From Phaeoceros laevis (taxonomy: Eukaryota; Anthocerotophyta; Anthocerotopsida; Notothyladales): a DNA stretch of 42,128 nucleotides. Below, one piece after another: positions 19,616 through 30,806 of the stretch. The notes under the pieces are model-generated. The model saw only the letters and a program-made list of their open reading frames with translations, searched no databases and was not told the DNA's origin. The stretch spans positions 42,179 through 84,306 of the forward strand of contig JBNGIQ010006063.1 of the NCBI GenBank assembly GCA_049999765.1, written 5' to 3'. A program made the position numbers and the translations under genes. The stretch's first letter is position 1, and every line of letters starts with the position of its first letter.

Positions 19616-19721
19616 GTATCGCGGACCATCAGATCTGTAGGTCAAATCCACGACAATCGGCTGCTCCCAAGTTATTAGCAGCGTCAGAACCTGGCCTACC
19701 TTCTTATTGCAGGTTTCAAAC
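19616..19721. promoter_or_regulatory. Shared promoter between ATG10 and the MBOAT gene
   Basis: Only 106 bp separate the start codons of ATG10 (leftward) and the MBOAT gene (rightward), so the two must share or overlap promoter and 5' UTR sequence. No TATA box was seen, as is common for bidirectional housekeeping promoters. Confidence 0.6.
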
Positions 19722-22700
19722 ATGTCTTCAAAGCAAGGTCTAAGCTGGGGAACAGTTGAGCTTGTACTGCTTGTGGCTTATGCTTCTGCGTTCGAGATCT
19801 TAGTGATTTGGCGTGGGGCAAAGCTATCCACAGGTTCGCAGATATTGACCCTTGTATTAGCAAGTTGCAAGCTCTATGGGTGCCTTGGCTGGTGCTGAGT
19901 AGGCGACTATTTGCATGCAGAATATTCATCTGGTTCAAAGGCTGCCTGGCTAAGAGGTTTGCGAAATGGCTGGATTCTCGATCAAAAACTGGTAAGTGCA
20001 CTTCCGTAGTAGACCAGTTCTGCCATGAATTTCAGCTGGCATACAAAATTGGATTGAACTGCTCATTGCTGCTGTGCTCAAGTGCAGGATGCCTCGGACA
20101 GCCAGTGGCGCAATTTTCGATCAAACCTGTCCATCCTTGGAGGAGTCATGGCCATTGTCACTCTCGCATCTCAGGCAATCAGAAAGAACATGCACATCTC
20201 TGGCAGGGGAATGGCATGGTTTTGGCTCCTAGTGTCTTTGGGGTACATCTCGTATCTGCATGGAGCCTGGTGAGGTTCCATGCTCTTATGTACAAGTGAT
20301 GGTTCGTTTCAAAAACTAATGCCAGTCCACTGTTGGCTTACGAGTGATGATCTGTCTGCAGTATTCTGTTCATGCTTGCTATAGCTATCAGTAACTACGT
20401 ACTTGTCAAGGTACATCTCTCCCCGCCCTTGCTGAGAGGTTGATCTCTGACCTTGCTGATAGGTTGATCGATCGCTAGCTTGGTTCGGACATAGACATGA
20501 AATTCTGCTCTTAGACATCCCCTCAACTCATTTGCTACAGGCATTTGCCGGAACACAAGGCTTTCCGTTGCTACTGTGGACCTTTAATGCAACCGTCCTT
20601 GTTATTACCCGCATCTATGAAGGATACTCCTTTTCAGCTTTCGGGTAAGTATGGGAGATAAAGTTGGAGCAAAAAAATGGACAAAAGTCTGGCTGGTTAT
20701 GTCGTTGATAAGTTTGGGATGCAGGCAACAGTGGGCTTACTTGGATAACCACAGAGGAGCGATGCGATGGCATATTAGCTTCAACTTGGGTACGAATCTT
20801 ATTTGATATGAAAGACAAAGTGAACCAGAAGTTCGTTGGTACAACCTCATTATCGAAAGGCATGTGTGCAGTCATGCTGCGGATGTTAAGCTTTGGCCTT
20901 GACCACCATTGGGCTTCTAGTTCTCGTCCTTCCACCGTCAATTGGGAGGTCTGTCTACCTTTCGTCCCTTCGTCGTAAACTGGGAAGGTCTGTTTCCTTC
21001 CTTTGACTTCATTGTAGAACTGGTGGGGTATGCTTAAAAATGCTTGAAGTCTTACAGTCTAATAGTGCTTGTTATGTTTTTTTATGACTTTGCTTCGAGT
21101 CTGGGTAATCACAGTAGCTAATATGGACCTTGCAGGGGCATGCAAGCAGCTGTGCAACATGCCAATCTGGCACAGGATGTTACTTAGCACGACAGGTAGG
21201 CTGCCTCTGCCGTTATAGACTAGAACTCATCTGGCATCTCAGGTCCACTGACTTGTTTATGTGCACGGCCAGGAACATGCTCTGCCACTGGGGAAGTATG
21301 GCCTCGTCACCTATATTTCGTATCTTTTTTATCCACCTCTGTACATAGCTGGACCAATTATCGGATACAATGCCTATGCTGCACAGGTCCGGGCTGGAAT
21401 CTGAGACTGTCTTGTTTTCAAGGTTATTTCCTGGCTCCTCAGTATGTGGGAGGTCTCTTACTCGTGTAGGGAACTTAGAAAATTGGACATCTATTACTTT
21501 CATCTTGTGTAACTTACTTGGGGTCTTTGCGCAGCTAAATCTCCCCCAAAGAACCCTCAGCGCCAGGCAGATTGTATTGTATGGCTGTCGGTGGATAGGC
21601 TGTTTGCTTCTCATGGAACTTCTTAATCACTTCTGCTACTTCAATGCTCTTGCTGTTAGGTCCGGGCTCTGCTATATGCTCCCTTATCTCGCTCATAGGC
21701 TGCAATTGTCACCTTTTCGCCTTGTGGAGTTCATCTGAGACTAATAGAACGACTTCTGTTGGGTTTCTAGTGGGGTATGGCAGGTCTTGTTACCCCTGGA
21801 TGTTTTCATCATTGGATATGGGGTAAGGTCAATTCTGCTGACACCCTTGTGTGGGGTATCCTACCTATCCGCCGTGTGTTTGTTCTGTAATGCAATATAA
21901 TCCGCTCTGTACGTCGAATTTGTGGATCCCAACAAGCTTACTGATGCTTTGCAGGTTTTAAACTCCATGTGGCTCAAATTCCTGCTCATTTGGAGGTTTT
22001 TCCGATTTTGGTCATTGGTGCGGCTCTCTTACTAGCAGATGCTTTGTCGCATATTATGGACACAGACTGACGCAGAACCTGTACTGCTGTAGGTGGCCGG
22101 AATTGAAGCTCCTGAGAACATGCTTCGTTGTTTAAATAACTGCTACGACATCGAAGGCTTCTGGAAAAGCTGGCATGCATCCTACAACCGGTGGCTCGTG
22201 AGGTGGATAGCTTACATCACTGCGTCTTCTTACTCTTCATATTGGATTCACAAATCTGACTCAAATGTCTTCTGTTTCCAAGATACTTGTACATTCCTCT
22301 TGGAGGTGCAAGGTGGAGACTGCTAAACGTATGGATTATCTTCACTTTCGTAGCACTTTGGCATGACTTGGAGTGGTACGTGTCACTATGTGATAGAGGG
22401 TATCTCACATGAATGGGCATAAGGTTGGAAACCAAAAGGAATGACATATTTGCTGGAGAGCTTTATCAGGAAACTCTTATCATGGGCGTGGGTCACCTGT
22501 CTGCTAACGGCTCCCGAGATCATCGTCAAAGCATTCGGTCGCTCATCAATGGTGAAATTTCTTGGTCTGGGAGGGCTTTCTATTGCATCTACTTTTTATT
22601 ATGTCCTTTTGGAAGGTCCAACTGACATGTAGAACATCGTGTGTTCTGTGCATTCTGTGATTTTCTTAGATGCAAAGACATCATAAAACATGGTGGTTTC

Positions 22701-23334
22701 GGGAATGCTGTGCCATAGCTGGAGCTGTGAACATTACGGGCCTCGTGGTAGGGTCTCATGACTACTCTGAGAGTGGAAATGGTTCTGTAGGTTACCATAA
22801 GGGAACCATTCCAGGGTTATTCCCAGTTGCATCTGTGCTTTGTCGTCTGTCATCCACATTGGTTTTCTGACAGCTTTGCATATGTCAACTTGCAGACAGC
22901 AAACCTTGTTGGCTTTGTTATAGGCATCTCTGGATTGCGTCTGTGGGCTTCGACACTGTTCGGCTCTCAAAGTATAACTAAGACCTTGTGACCCTTGTCC
23001 TCTGTGCAACTGAATCCAAGCTGGTTTTGTCAAGTCACGGTGAATAGATCCCGCAAGGCTGACTTAACATCACCCGTTTTGCAGATGTGCTGCTTCTTCT
23101 TGGGGTTTTGACAACTTTTTATGTTGGAACAAAGGTATTCTATGTCAACATATTTTACGTTACTCTGTTTCTGGTTCCTTCACTTAGCCTATCATATTCT
23201 ATGTCAACATATTTTACGTCATTTCGTTTCCGGTTCCTTCATTAGCACTTACCTATCACTCACTTTGGGAGCAGATTATGTTCCGGGTACGACAAGCTGA
23301 AGCATCTAGGGAAAGCCAAAAGCGGATGGATTAA
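19722..23334 (+). CDS. Membrane-bound O-acyltransferase, plant GUP1/HHAT-like
   Basis: A multi-span membrane enzyme of the MBOAT family, close to the plant GUP1-like group; substrate unknown. Nineteen exons join in phase to 528 residues: 19722-19833, 19957-19991, 20088-20269, 20362-20410, 20541-20644, 20725-20789, 20872-20948, 21136-21195, 21273-21386, 21535-21659, 21771-21822, 21955-22017, 22093-22202, 22283-22375, 22470-22551, 22670-22747, 22896-22971, 23085-23134, 23275-23334. Many exons encode hydrophobic helices. Signatures: D-S-Q-W-R-N-F-R near the N-terminus, Y-I-A-G-P-I-I near the middle, [20 protein letters not shown], and the MBOAT histidine in A-L-W-H-D-L-E-W (about H410). A Cys cluster (C-A-T-C-Q-S-G-T-G-C) precedes the middle helices. 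The last intron carries a 59-bp tandem duplication. The protein ends in a charged cytosolic tail. Confidence 0.93.
23136..23255. repeat. 59-bp tandem duplication inside an intron
   Basis: A unit starting TATTCTATGTCAACATATTT at 23136 is repeated from 23195, the second copy slightly diverged. It lies wholly in the last intron of the MBOAT gene and leaves both splice sites intact. Confidence 0.8.
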
Positions 23335-24381
23335 CATCGTAGGTTGCAAGGCTAACTGGAGAGTCTGGCAGACCATGGACGATGTAAAGGCAGGAATTTG
23401 TGGCTGATTGCATCAGCTTTCCTGCTAGGCAGAGGCACTCATGGGGCTTGGTGCCAACTTTAGACACGATTAATGGGGGATGGGAATTCACATCGACCAC
23501 CGTATCGTCGGTGACATGTGGCAGCTGTATCTGTGTATGCGTAGGCAAGAACGGTGGGTAAGCGGAGGATGGCTACCTCCGGAAGACGTGCATGATGGCC
23601 ATCGGTTGCAAGACTGTTGCGAGCGCAGAGGCGGAAGCTTCAAGCCATCAAGCACGTCATAAAGACTTTCTTCTTCTTGTTCGTCTTCAAATGTTGGGTC
23701 TCCCAGTTCCAGACCTGGACGAAGCGTCCCTGAGATACTTTGCTTAATGATTATGGCCTTCGGTAGCTACGCTGTTTGCGTGTATCTTGCAAGGTGGATG
23801 CTGTAACTTCAAATCACTACTGTTTCCGAATGCTAGTAATAAGTGTCAGAAGAGTTGTCCAGCCTGCCGTTAGGTGCCTTTGCACGCCAGAGCAGTCGTG
23901 CTCCTGCCGGAATTTAGAATTCACTTTTTAGTTCCCTGTGCGCGTATGCGGCCAGTTGGCAACAGTTGGTACCAGCAGACTTGAATCTTTCCACCCCCAC
24001 CTCCGCAATCATGGTGTGCTGCAAACGTTCTATCTACATATTCTTCCTCTCCTCAGCACCAACCGTCGTCACTGTTCTACACTACTATTCGTCTCCAACG
24101 CCTCGTTCAGGTCCCATCCCCACCCACTCCAGAGATCCTCCACTGTTGTTCCTGCACTCATTGCTACTATCTAGTCTCTCCGATCCCGTTGGGCTGGATT
24201 GTTAGGAAGCTCAAACCATAGGGAGCATACAGAAATCCGGAATCCGCAGCAGAAGAAACTGGAAATCTTGCGCCTCCTTGAATTTGAAGGATCCGGAGGT
24301 GATCGAGCTTGATTCTGAAGACAGATAGCTAGCGCTGCTTGAGAAAAAAATCTTCTCGTCTTAGAACCAGAGGTGCACATC
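23335..24381. other. Intergenic, no gene recognised
   Basis: MBOAT 3' UTR followed by the DMP promoter and 5' UTR. The stretch from about 23980 is unusually C-rich on the plus strand (CCACCCCCACCTCC and many TCC/CCT words), a likely 5' leader or pyrimidine-rich promoter of the gene at 24382. No coding content was recognised. Confidence 0.45.
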
Positions 24382-25202
24382 ATGTCCACCTCAGCCTCAA
24401 CCGGTACCACAGCGGAGCCTTTGATCAGCACCGAGCTACAGGCAACGGTCCAAGTGCTGTCCAGTCAGACGCTAGTACAGCTTGTAAATTCGGCGCTGCG
24501 CAGTGCAGGCAACTTGGCCAACCTGCTGCCCACAGGCACATACCTCCTCTTCCAGATTCTGGTTCCTTTACTGTCCAACCAAGGAGACTGCAGCAACGAT
24601 ATGTGGAAGATCCTCACGGCTGTGCTGCTGGGCGTGATTGGCACCATAGCCATCTTCCTGGTCTTCACAGACAGCTTCGTCGCCTCAGACGGCTCTGTCA
24701 TCTACGGCATTGTCACCACCTACGGGCTATACTCTCCATTCGTCGTCGGAGGTACCCATTGCTGTTAGTTGATCAATTTTTTTGCTTGCTTCAGCAGATG
24801 CCTCGTCGGAATCCTGACGTGTTGAAACGAAACTGAATCCTCGCCGTGCTTGGGGAATGTGTGGGTGCAGGGCAGTATGTGGCCGCTTCGTATGCTCTCA
24901 ATTGGGTCGACTTTCTGCACGCAGTTCTGACCGCCTTGGTGTTCGCTACATCCACTCTTTTCACGGAGAATGTCAAGGAATGCTTTTACCCAGATTTGCC
25001 CACAGCGGTAGTGGACACCATCCCTATAACAGTTGGTTTTGTGATCGCCTTCGTCTTCGTTCTCTTCCCCACCACACGACACGGTATCGGGTTTCCGATC
25101 CCGCCAGCAAGCGCCACAGACAGCACCGCGACCACCACCACCACTACCACCGCCAGCTCCAGCTCCACCGCAACCGCCACAGACGTAGCAACCGCCATTT
25201 GA
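24382..25202 (+). CDS. DMP/DUF679 membrane protein
   Basis: DUF679 domain membrane proteins are small plant proteins with four membrane helices in endomembranes or plasma membrane. Members in flowering plants act in senescence and gamete fusion. Two exons in phase, 24382-24751 and 24871-25202, give 233 residues. Four hydrophobic segments are visible: around L-P-T-G-T-Y-L-L-F-Q-I-L-V-P, L-T-A-V-L-L-G-V-I-G-T-I-A-I-F-L-V-F-T-D-S-F, A-S-Y-A-L-N-W-V-D-F-L-H-A-V-L-T-A-L-V-F, and I-P-I-T-V-G-F-V-I-A-F-V-F-V-L-F-P. The T-D-S-F after helix two and F-P-T-T-R-H-G-I-G after helix four are family hallmarks. The last 30 residues are Thr/Ser/Ala only, encoded by ACC/ACT repeats at about 25120-25195. Most angiosperm DMP genes have no intron; this one has one. 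Confidence 0.88.
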
Positions 25203-25998
25203 AAACTTCCACTGCAGGGGCGGGGGTGAACGGTGCTGGCGCCATCGGCATGAATGTAAGTTTGTGGATTAGGTAGGAGGATTTGCGGCCCTCTGTGATT
25301 AGCCTCAACTTTCACATTGCGTAAGCACTCTTCCTTGCCAGGGATGAAAGATTCTCGGCATGGATTGGGTGCGGCAGTGCCGTGGCACTCTTTCACCTGA
25401 TTGGCTGGTCTCATATCCTGAATGCAATATCAGAAACTCCTTATCGATGATAGATTCTCGACTGATAGGACACACCTCACCAAGAAGTCAAAAGTTCCAT
25501 GTGCTTTGGTTCCTCCCGTTTGCGTTCTGGGGCCTGGACCTTGTTTGTTTTCTTGGTGAAGGACGAATGAACAGCTGGTGGTTTCGTACTGTATGTGTTC
25601 ATTCCAGAAGCGAGTTGCTAGGAGTCTGCAAGGACAGAATGAGCTCACTACACTCTTTGAGCAGCATGCTGGCAAACTCCACTTCGACTTGAAGCAAGAG
25701 ATGGAAAGCTAGCAAGTTGTTGTGGGACTGCCCTCACGTGCTCCTAGCGGTTGCTAGAATGTAGCAGTAGTCTATCAATACTTCAAATCTGTACAAAGGA
25801 TACACTTCTTTGCAGTGCAATCACGCCCTAAAGTTCTGGCCATGTATGCCTCACCGTTTGTGGCTAATATAGCTGGTTGATGTTCTAGTGTAATGCAAGC
25901 CTTAGGAGGGAAGGATGCATTTGAGTGATACTACTATCTTACATAGCTGAATTTCCCTGAAGAGCTACTGTAGTCTATAAAGGAAAACAGAAACAGTA
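25203..25998. other. Convergent 3' region, no gene seen
   Basis: Between the DMP stop (+) and the heat-shock protein stop (-), so it holds both 3' UTRs. The open frame at 25360-25692 shows no domain or splicing logic. Confidence 0.5.
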
Positions 25999-26606
25999 CT
26001 AGGTCACCGAGATCTTCGGAATGGTGAGCTTGAGGACTCCGTTCTCCAGCCTTGCTCTCACGTCCTCTGTGTTGGCATTTTCAGGCAGTCTGAACCGCCT
26101 CAGAAAATGGCCATGAGAGCGCTCGTGCTGGTGCCACTTGTCCGCAGTGCCGAGATGCTCCTCGGAAAGATCACCGCTTATTTTCAAGATGCGCCCGTCC
26201 TCCACTTCCACTTGAATGTCATCGGAGTTTATTCCTGGACAGGGAGATCATTTGCTGCGTTAGGCTCAGAATCGTAGGCTAAAACTCTGCAACTTACAAT
26301 CACATTGCAAGCTTACAAATTCACCATACTCCAAGGATCTGGGAATGCAAGCTGTGAAACTGAGAGGCACCAGTGCTCACCAGGCATGTCCGCTTTGAAG
26401 ATGTGAACCTCCGGTGTCTCCATCCAGTCAACCCTCGTTCTGGCGCTCGGCTCACGAAAGCGAGAGGCCAAACGCACGCCGCCGCTGGAGCCTGGAGAAG
26501 GAAGGTCGGTTCCACCGATGTCCTCAAACGGATTGAAAGGATCTCCCCGAGGGGAACTAGGATTCCAGCTGTCGGTGTGGCTGGTGTGGTGGAATTCCAT
26601 GTCCAT
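25999..26606 (-). CDS. Small heat-shock protein, HSP20/class I type
   Basis: An ATP-independent chaperone that binds unfolding proteins, probably cytosolic because no targeting peptide is seen. Two exons on the minus strand, 26381-26606 and 25999-26234, join in phase to 153 residues, the usual class I length. The first 55 residues are the variable arm (N-P-F-E-D-I). The alpha-crystallin domain starts near R-V-D-W-M-E-T-P-E-V-H-I-F-K-A-D-M-P-G and contains I-Q-V-E-V-E-D-G-R-I-L-K-I-S-G, R-R-F-R-L-P-E-N-A and E-N-G-V-L-K-L-T-I-P-K. The C-terminus is short (I-S-V-T), so the usual I-x-I tail motif after the domain is weak or missing. The intron splits the domain after M-P-G; angiosperm class I genes normally lack introns. 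Confidence 0.92.
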
Positions 26607-27177
26607 GGCTGCCTGCGCACCTAGGCCCCCTCACCAAAGTACTAAAAGCCGCGGACAGAGCTTTGCCCGAGCGGAATTGCACACTCAGTGAATGAGATGC
26701 TGGAATTCCGAGCAGATGAATGCGATGAGACAAATTCGCTCAAATTCCTGCATGAAGAACGTAAGCACAGCGGCGAGGATGTAGAGACGCAGCATGGCAG
26801 CCGCAGGGCTTCAAGAACCTGCAAATGGAACGAGGTCGGAGCATTCTGAGACTCATCCTAAATAACCTTGGCGTTCAGCTCAATGTACCGTCTGGTAGAC
26901 AAAAGAGGTCATCCGCTCGCGCATGGTGGCATGGCGGACGTCAGCCACCACAGCTACTAGCTAAAGAAAGCCGTAGTAGATATACCTGACACCGACAAAG
27001 GGGACCCAACAAAAACATTGCGCAAAAGAGTTAGATAACTTCGATCTGGCGTCGTCGTCCAGGCCGTCAACAAGCGTTCAGGTTTTATTACAACGTTGGG
27101 ACTGTAATTACAACCTTCCAAGTCGAGCATGGCGATATTAGGCCACAGATTTACAAATTTCCTTGGCGGGAAAGAGT
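26607..27177. other. Intergenic, heat-shock gene promoter side
   Basis: Contains the upstream region of the heat-shock gene (reading leftward) and the 3' UTR of the AAED1-like gene. Scattered GAA/TTC words occur near 26640-26760 but no clean three-unit heat-shock element. The open frame at 26642-26824 is not convincing. Confidence 0.45.
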
Positions 27178-28777
27178 TTAGGCATAGGAAGGTGTCTTGC
27201 TGAAAATGTCCAAAATCTCTTTCAAGTCAGGATGATCTCCTGCATGCTCGTCCTTCCTAGCATAAAGCACCTCCTGCCCTTTAAATGCATACACGCCTCC
27301 CTGCATCGCATGCACATCCAGGATGTCAAGCAATATCTTCAACATCATCACATCATCAAATGGGACATGTGCATCATACGGGACTACGGAATGGAATAGA
27401 GACACAGAATAATAAAAATATGCAGGAAATAGAAACACTGACTTGGGAAGTCACCAAACACTGGACAGTATGTAAGTTACCTGTTGAAGTACTCCGGACT
27501 TGTCATCTGTGGCAGAAAGCTGATATCCTCCGGTGATAACATCTTTCAGCTCGTTCAACTTCCCCAGCACATTGCCCTGGAGATTAAAGGAAGAAAATTA
27601 GAAGTTTGATTTCAGCCATGTGGAAAAGAAAACCTTTCGTAGTCCTTGCTAGTCTTACCGCAATAGAAGGATTCAAGAATGTGGACTGGACACCGAAGGT
27701 GAGCTGGAGAGCACTGTATGCCTGCAAAACCATGTAGCAAACATGCATGTATTGCGTTGATCGAAATGGTGTTGCTTCAGCCAGACGTCCCAGAGGAGCT
27801 TAACGGAAGTCTATCTATGCTAATCAACTGGAGCATTACCCTCCTTTCGTCATCACAGTAGAGATTCTCGATAGGATAGCCCAACTGCATAGAGTCCAAT
27901 AGCAGCAGCAGCAGCAGTACCATCAGTCGCCGCTACATTTTCTGACTGGATTGCAAAAGAGAATCTTGCCAAACTGACTCCCTCAAGGCCTACCTTGTCC
28001 ACCAGTATGCGAGCTTTATCAGGCTTTCCCACACCAACTGTGATCAGCTTTACTCCCGAGGCATCAAGTTTGGGCTTGATTTCTTTGAGCTTGGTAGCGA
28101 ACTCCCAACTGTTTACACCATCTGACTCAATGTTAGACTACTGCTTGCAAGTGAAAAGGAGGATGACTGATGAAGGAGCACAAAGGCTAACCAAAAAACG
28201 CATCCGAAGTGTCGCAGGAACACAACCAGCGCCAAACCCTACAAACAGGCAAGGACATCTGTCAGCCGTTTTAAAATAAGTCTGCAGTGTGGCTGACTAA
28301 GGAAAGGAGAATGGACGAATAGGCGAAGGCAAGCCACCTCTACTAATGCAACAAGAAATGCATCCCCATGATCAAGACCAGCCTAGCTATGTTTACAGCC
28401 CATTTTGCTCTCAAGATCATCAGATGGATGGCAGCAGGAGTTACATCAGTCTGGTCCCACAAGTCCTTGAATTTCACCGGCTCGCCATTGGCTGCTGTGT
28501 AGACTGTGATGGGGGCCAGAGTACGAGCTGCCCCTTGAGATTCATAAGCAACCCCTGCACGTGTAACAAACCCTCCTCGGGTTCCGGAGGTGTAGAGAGG
28601 ACTGGAATTAAGCGCAGCTGAAGAGGCAGACAGTTGCCTGGAGGAGGCAGGAGTTGAGAAGCCTGCGACCCTGGAAGGAGCAAGCAGAGGTGCGGGGCGC
28701 ACAATTCTACAAGATGCCTGGGCAGCTCCAGTGGCAAGCTTGGCCACTCCACTGCTTGAAACAAGCAGTGCCTCCAT
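27178..28777 (-). CDS. Plastid AAED1-type thioredoxin-fold protein (AhpC/TSA-like)
   Basis: A peroxiredoxin-like thiol protein of the PRXL2/AAED1 family, presumably acting on peroxides or disulfides in the chloroplast. Seven minus-strand exons join in phase to 273 residues: 28445-28777, 28192-28238, 27994-28108, 27840-27884, 27659-27721, 27481-27576, 27178-27300. The first 75 residues are rich in Ser, Ala and Arg and lack acids, as in a transit peptide. The core shows L-V-V-F-L-R-H-F-G-C-V-F-C-W-E-F with a CxxC redox pair, then G-V-K-L-I-T-V-G-V-G-K-P-D-K-A, Y-P-I-E-N-L-Y-C-D-D, G-V-L-Q-Q-G-G-V-Y-A-F and V-L-Y-A-R-K-D-E-H-A-G-D-H, all matching the plant AAED1 pattern. The residue after the first Cys, usually Pro, is Val, which may alter the cysteine pKa. 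The enzyme's substrate is not known. Confidence 0.9.
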
Positions 28778-29393
28778 TGCAGAGAAGGCTGCAACTATTC
28801 TTCAGCAGTTTTACAGAGCAGTCCCAAGCCTCTGAGAGATTGAGTGACCTATGTTTCTGAACACACCTCCCACCTTCTCTGCCGAGCTGTTTGATGCTAG
28901 CCGACCAAAGCTACAAGAATTGAAAAAAGGTCCTAGGACTTGCCCTTCATCTGAGTAATGCTGAGAGCAGAGCAGTGTAGACGATTGTGTCGCACTCACA
29001 ACTACAAATACTTGGCAGCATCGTGCCACTTGGCTCAACCACAGAATTCAATGGCTTCAACTGTCGTTGCATAACTCGATGCTCGCTCGAACGAGATTAT
29101 TACGCACTCCAATGAAGCCACTTGGCAAAAACCATTGTGGCTGATACGTGGCCACGTTGGCAACATCACTAGCAACAGGGTTTGCGCGAGGGAGTTGGTC
29201 CAACAGACTACTTGTATCTGTCGTGGCTACACAGCTTGTCCCAGGTTGAGAAAACGGGTTTGCCAATGAAAGGTACATTCCCACCCTCAGGTCCAAGGAC
29301 GCTTCAGGGCACGTTCTCCTCCATTGCCTCCAGGCACAATAGAAGTGTGAAGCAAAGAGGTCTAAGAGCGGGTGAGTGATGGAGGAGACTAGT
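28778..29393. other. Intergenic, no gene recognised
   Basis: Promoter side of the AAED1-like gene and 3' UTR side of the next minus-strand gene. Frames such as 29057-29416 have no identifiable domain. Confidence 0.5.
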
Positions 29394-30806
29394 CTAGGCT
29401 TGATGGGAGCCTTCAACTAGCCAACCATCCAACCGAGATTGCCTTCCCTCTTTTTGCCGCTTGTGTGCCCTAGGACATCTCCAGCCATCTTCTCGCCTTA
29501 GCAGAGGCTGTGGAGACTGGGGAACAGCCTCGCCACAGTAGAATTTGGCTCTTTTAACACTTCGAGAACTGCAGTTTGCTACACTTGCTTTCTGCATCTT
29601 GCTCATAGGACCTCTTGGGACGGTACTCGCGTGTGTATTCAAACCTTCACTAGAAGCTGATACCTGTTGCATTGTGGCTGGGCAATCAACGGGCCTAGGC
29701 CCACCCTGTACTGACGGAAAACAGCCTACCACATCCTCCTCACATTCCCTGCCATCACCTAAATTGCCAATATCATTGTCACCGTCCAGTCGACACTCAT
29801 CAGAAGTGCTGACATCCTTCACACTCTCTACGTAACAAAGAACCTGATTGTAGCTGGACGTGGAGGCAACACCAATGCTGCTTGACGTAGGAGGGAGCTG
29901 CTCGACGGGTGCCTGTGGGAGAAGGCAGCCATCTATAACAGGAGTGGTGGTTTGCGGAGCAGCTAGTACACGCCGTGACTTCCTAGTCAAGTAGAGGTGC
30001 AGAAGAGATTGCGGGCTTGACACTGGCTCCTGAAAATCGACAATTGTCAGGTGCGTTCGGAGCGACTATACAAACCACTGTTACTGTTTTTGAACTGACA
30101 ACAACCAATACCTCGAGATGCTTGGGACCAAGACACTGTTGGCTGGGAGGAGGACTTGGCAGACTCACAACCGCTGATGTCTCTATGCCAAATTGATCTG
30201 CGGTACAGACCAAGGCAGTGAAATTGTAGTCAACCTTGCCCATTGCCACCGAAAAACAAGACCTAACGGACCACTTACCTTTGGCTTCAGGTGGAGAGAT
30301 TTGCACACGATCAGCAACGGGGCTGGAGGGCAAGGGTGATTCCTCCCAGGATGACGTTGCAATTGCGACATAGTCGGGATCCAAAGAGAACAAAGGTTTC
30401 TCACTGTAATCCGAATCTGATCACCAGAACAGTCAAGCAGATTAAATTTCCAGCAGACCTGCCTGGCCACATGCGTGGGACATGACATTCTACAATGTTG
30501 AAAGAGCATACCTAAGGTGTTGAAGGGAACTGGAGGTTGCTCCTCGCACTCGGAGGCGTAGAAATCGTGGTCCAAACTTAGAGAGCAGGGCTCTCCAGGA
30601 CAAAGATCACTTCCAAAACCAGACATATCAACTCCTCCATCAATTGGAATTGCACTGTTGGGCAACATGTGTTTGCCTCCTTTGCCAGGCTGCCTCGTTT
30701 TCCCGCCTCGATTCGAACCTTGAGCGTTCTGAGCTGGCAGCATTGAACGTTCGAAGAAGTCAGATTCTCGGTTCTTGAGTCCGCGCCCGAGAATGCAGGG
30801 CAGCAT
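29394..30806 (-). CDS. Uncharacterised plant protein, four exons
   Basis: Not recognised. Four minus-strand exons join in phase, 30512-30806, 30279-30416, 30112-30197 and 29394-30029, giving 384 residues; the consistent phase supports a real gene. The N-terminus (M-L-P-C-I-L-G-R-G-L) is followed by a basic Gly/Lys-rich patch around residues 33-45. Then comes an acidic region with Asp/Glu and aromatic residues, including L-F-S-L-D-P-D-Y-V-A-I-A-T-S-S-W-E-E-S. The last exon has a basic patch (L-T-R-K-S-R-R-V-L), a long acidic Ser-rich stretch, and a strongly basic, Arg/Lys-rich C-terminus with R-A-H-K-R-Q-K-E-G-R, a candidate nuclear localisation signal. No enzyme motif, membrane segment or signal peptide was seen. 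A nuclear regulatory role is a guess from composition. Confidence 0.7.

Noticed and set aside
20420-20480. Two similar CCTTGCTGA, AGGTTGATC units in an MBOAT intron
   Set aside because: Only two short diverged copies; a small intron repeat without further structure.
24339-24836. 165-codon frame overlapping DMP exon 1
   Set aside because: Out-of-frame reading of the DMP gene with His/Arg/Gln-rich content; it runs through the intron.
26640-26760. Heat-shock elements upstream of the small heat-shock gene
   Set aside because: GAA and TTC words occur but not in the regular alternating five-base spacing needed for a confident call.
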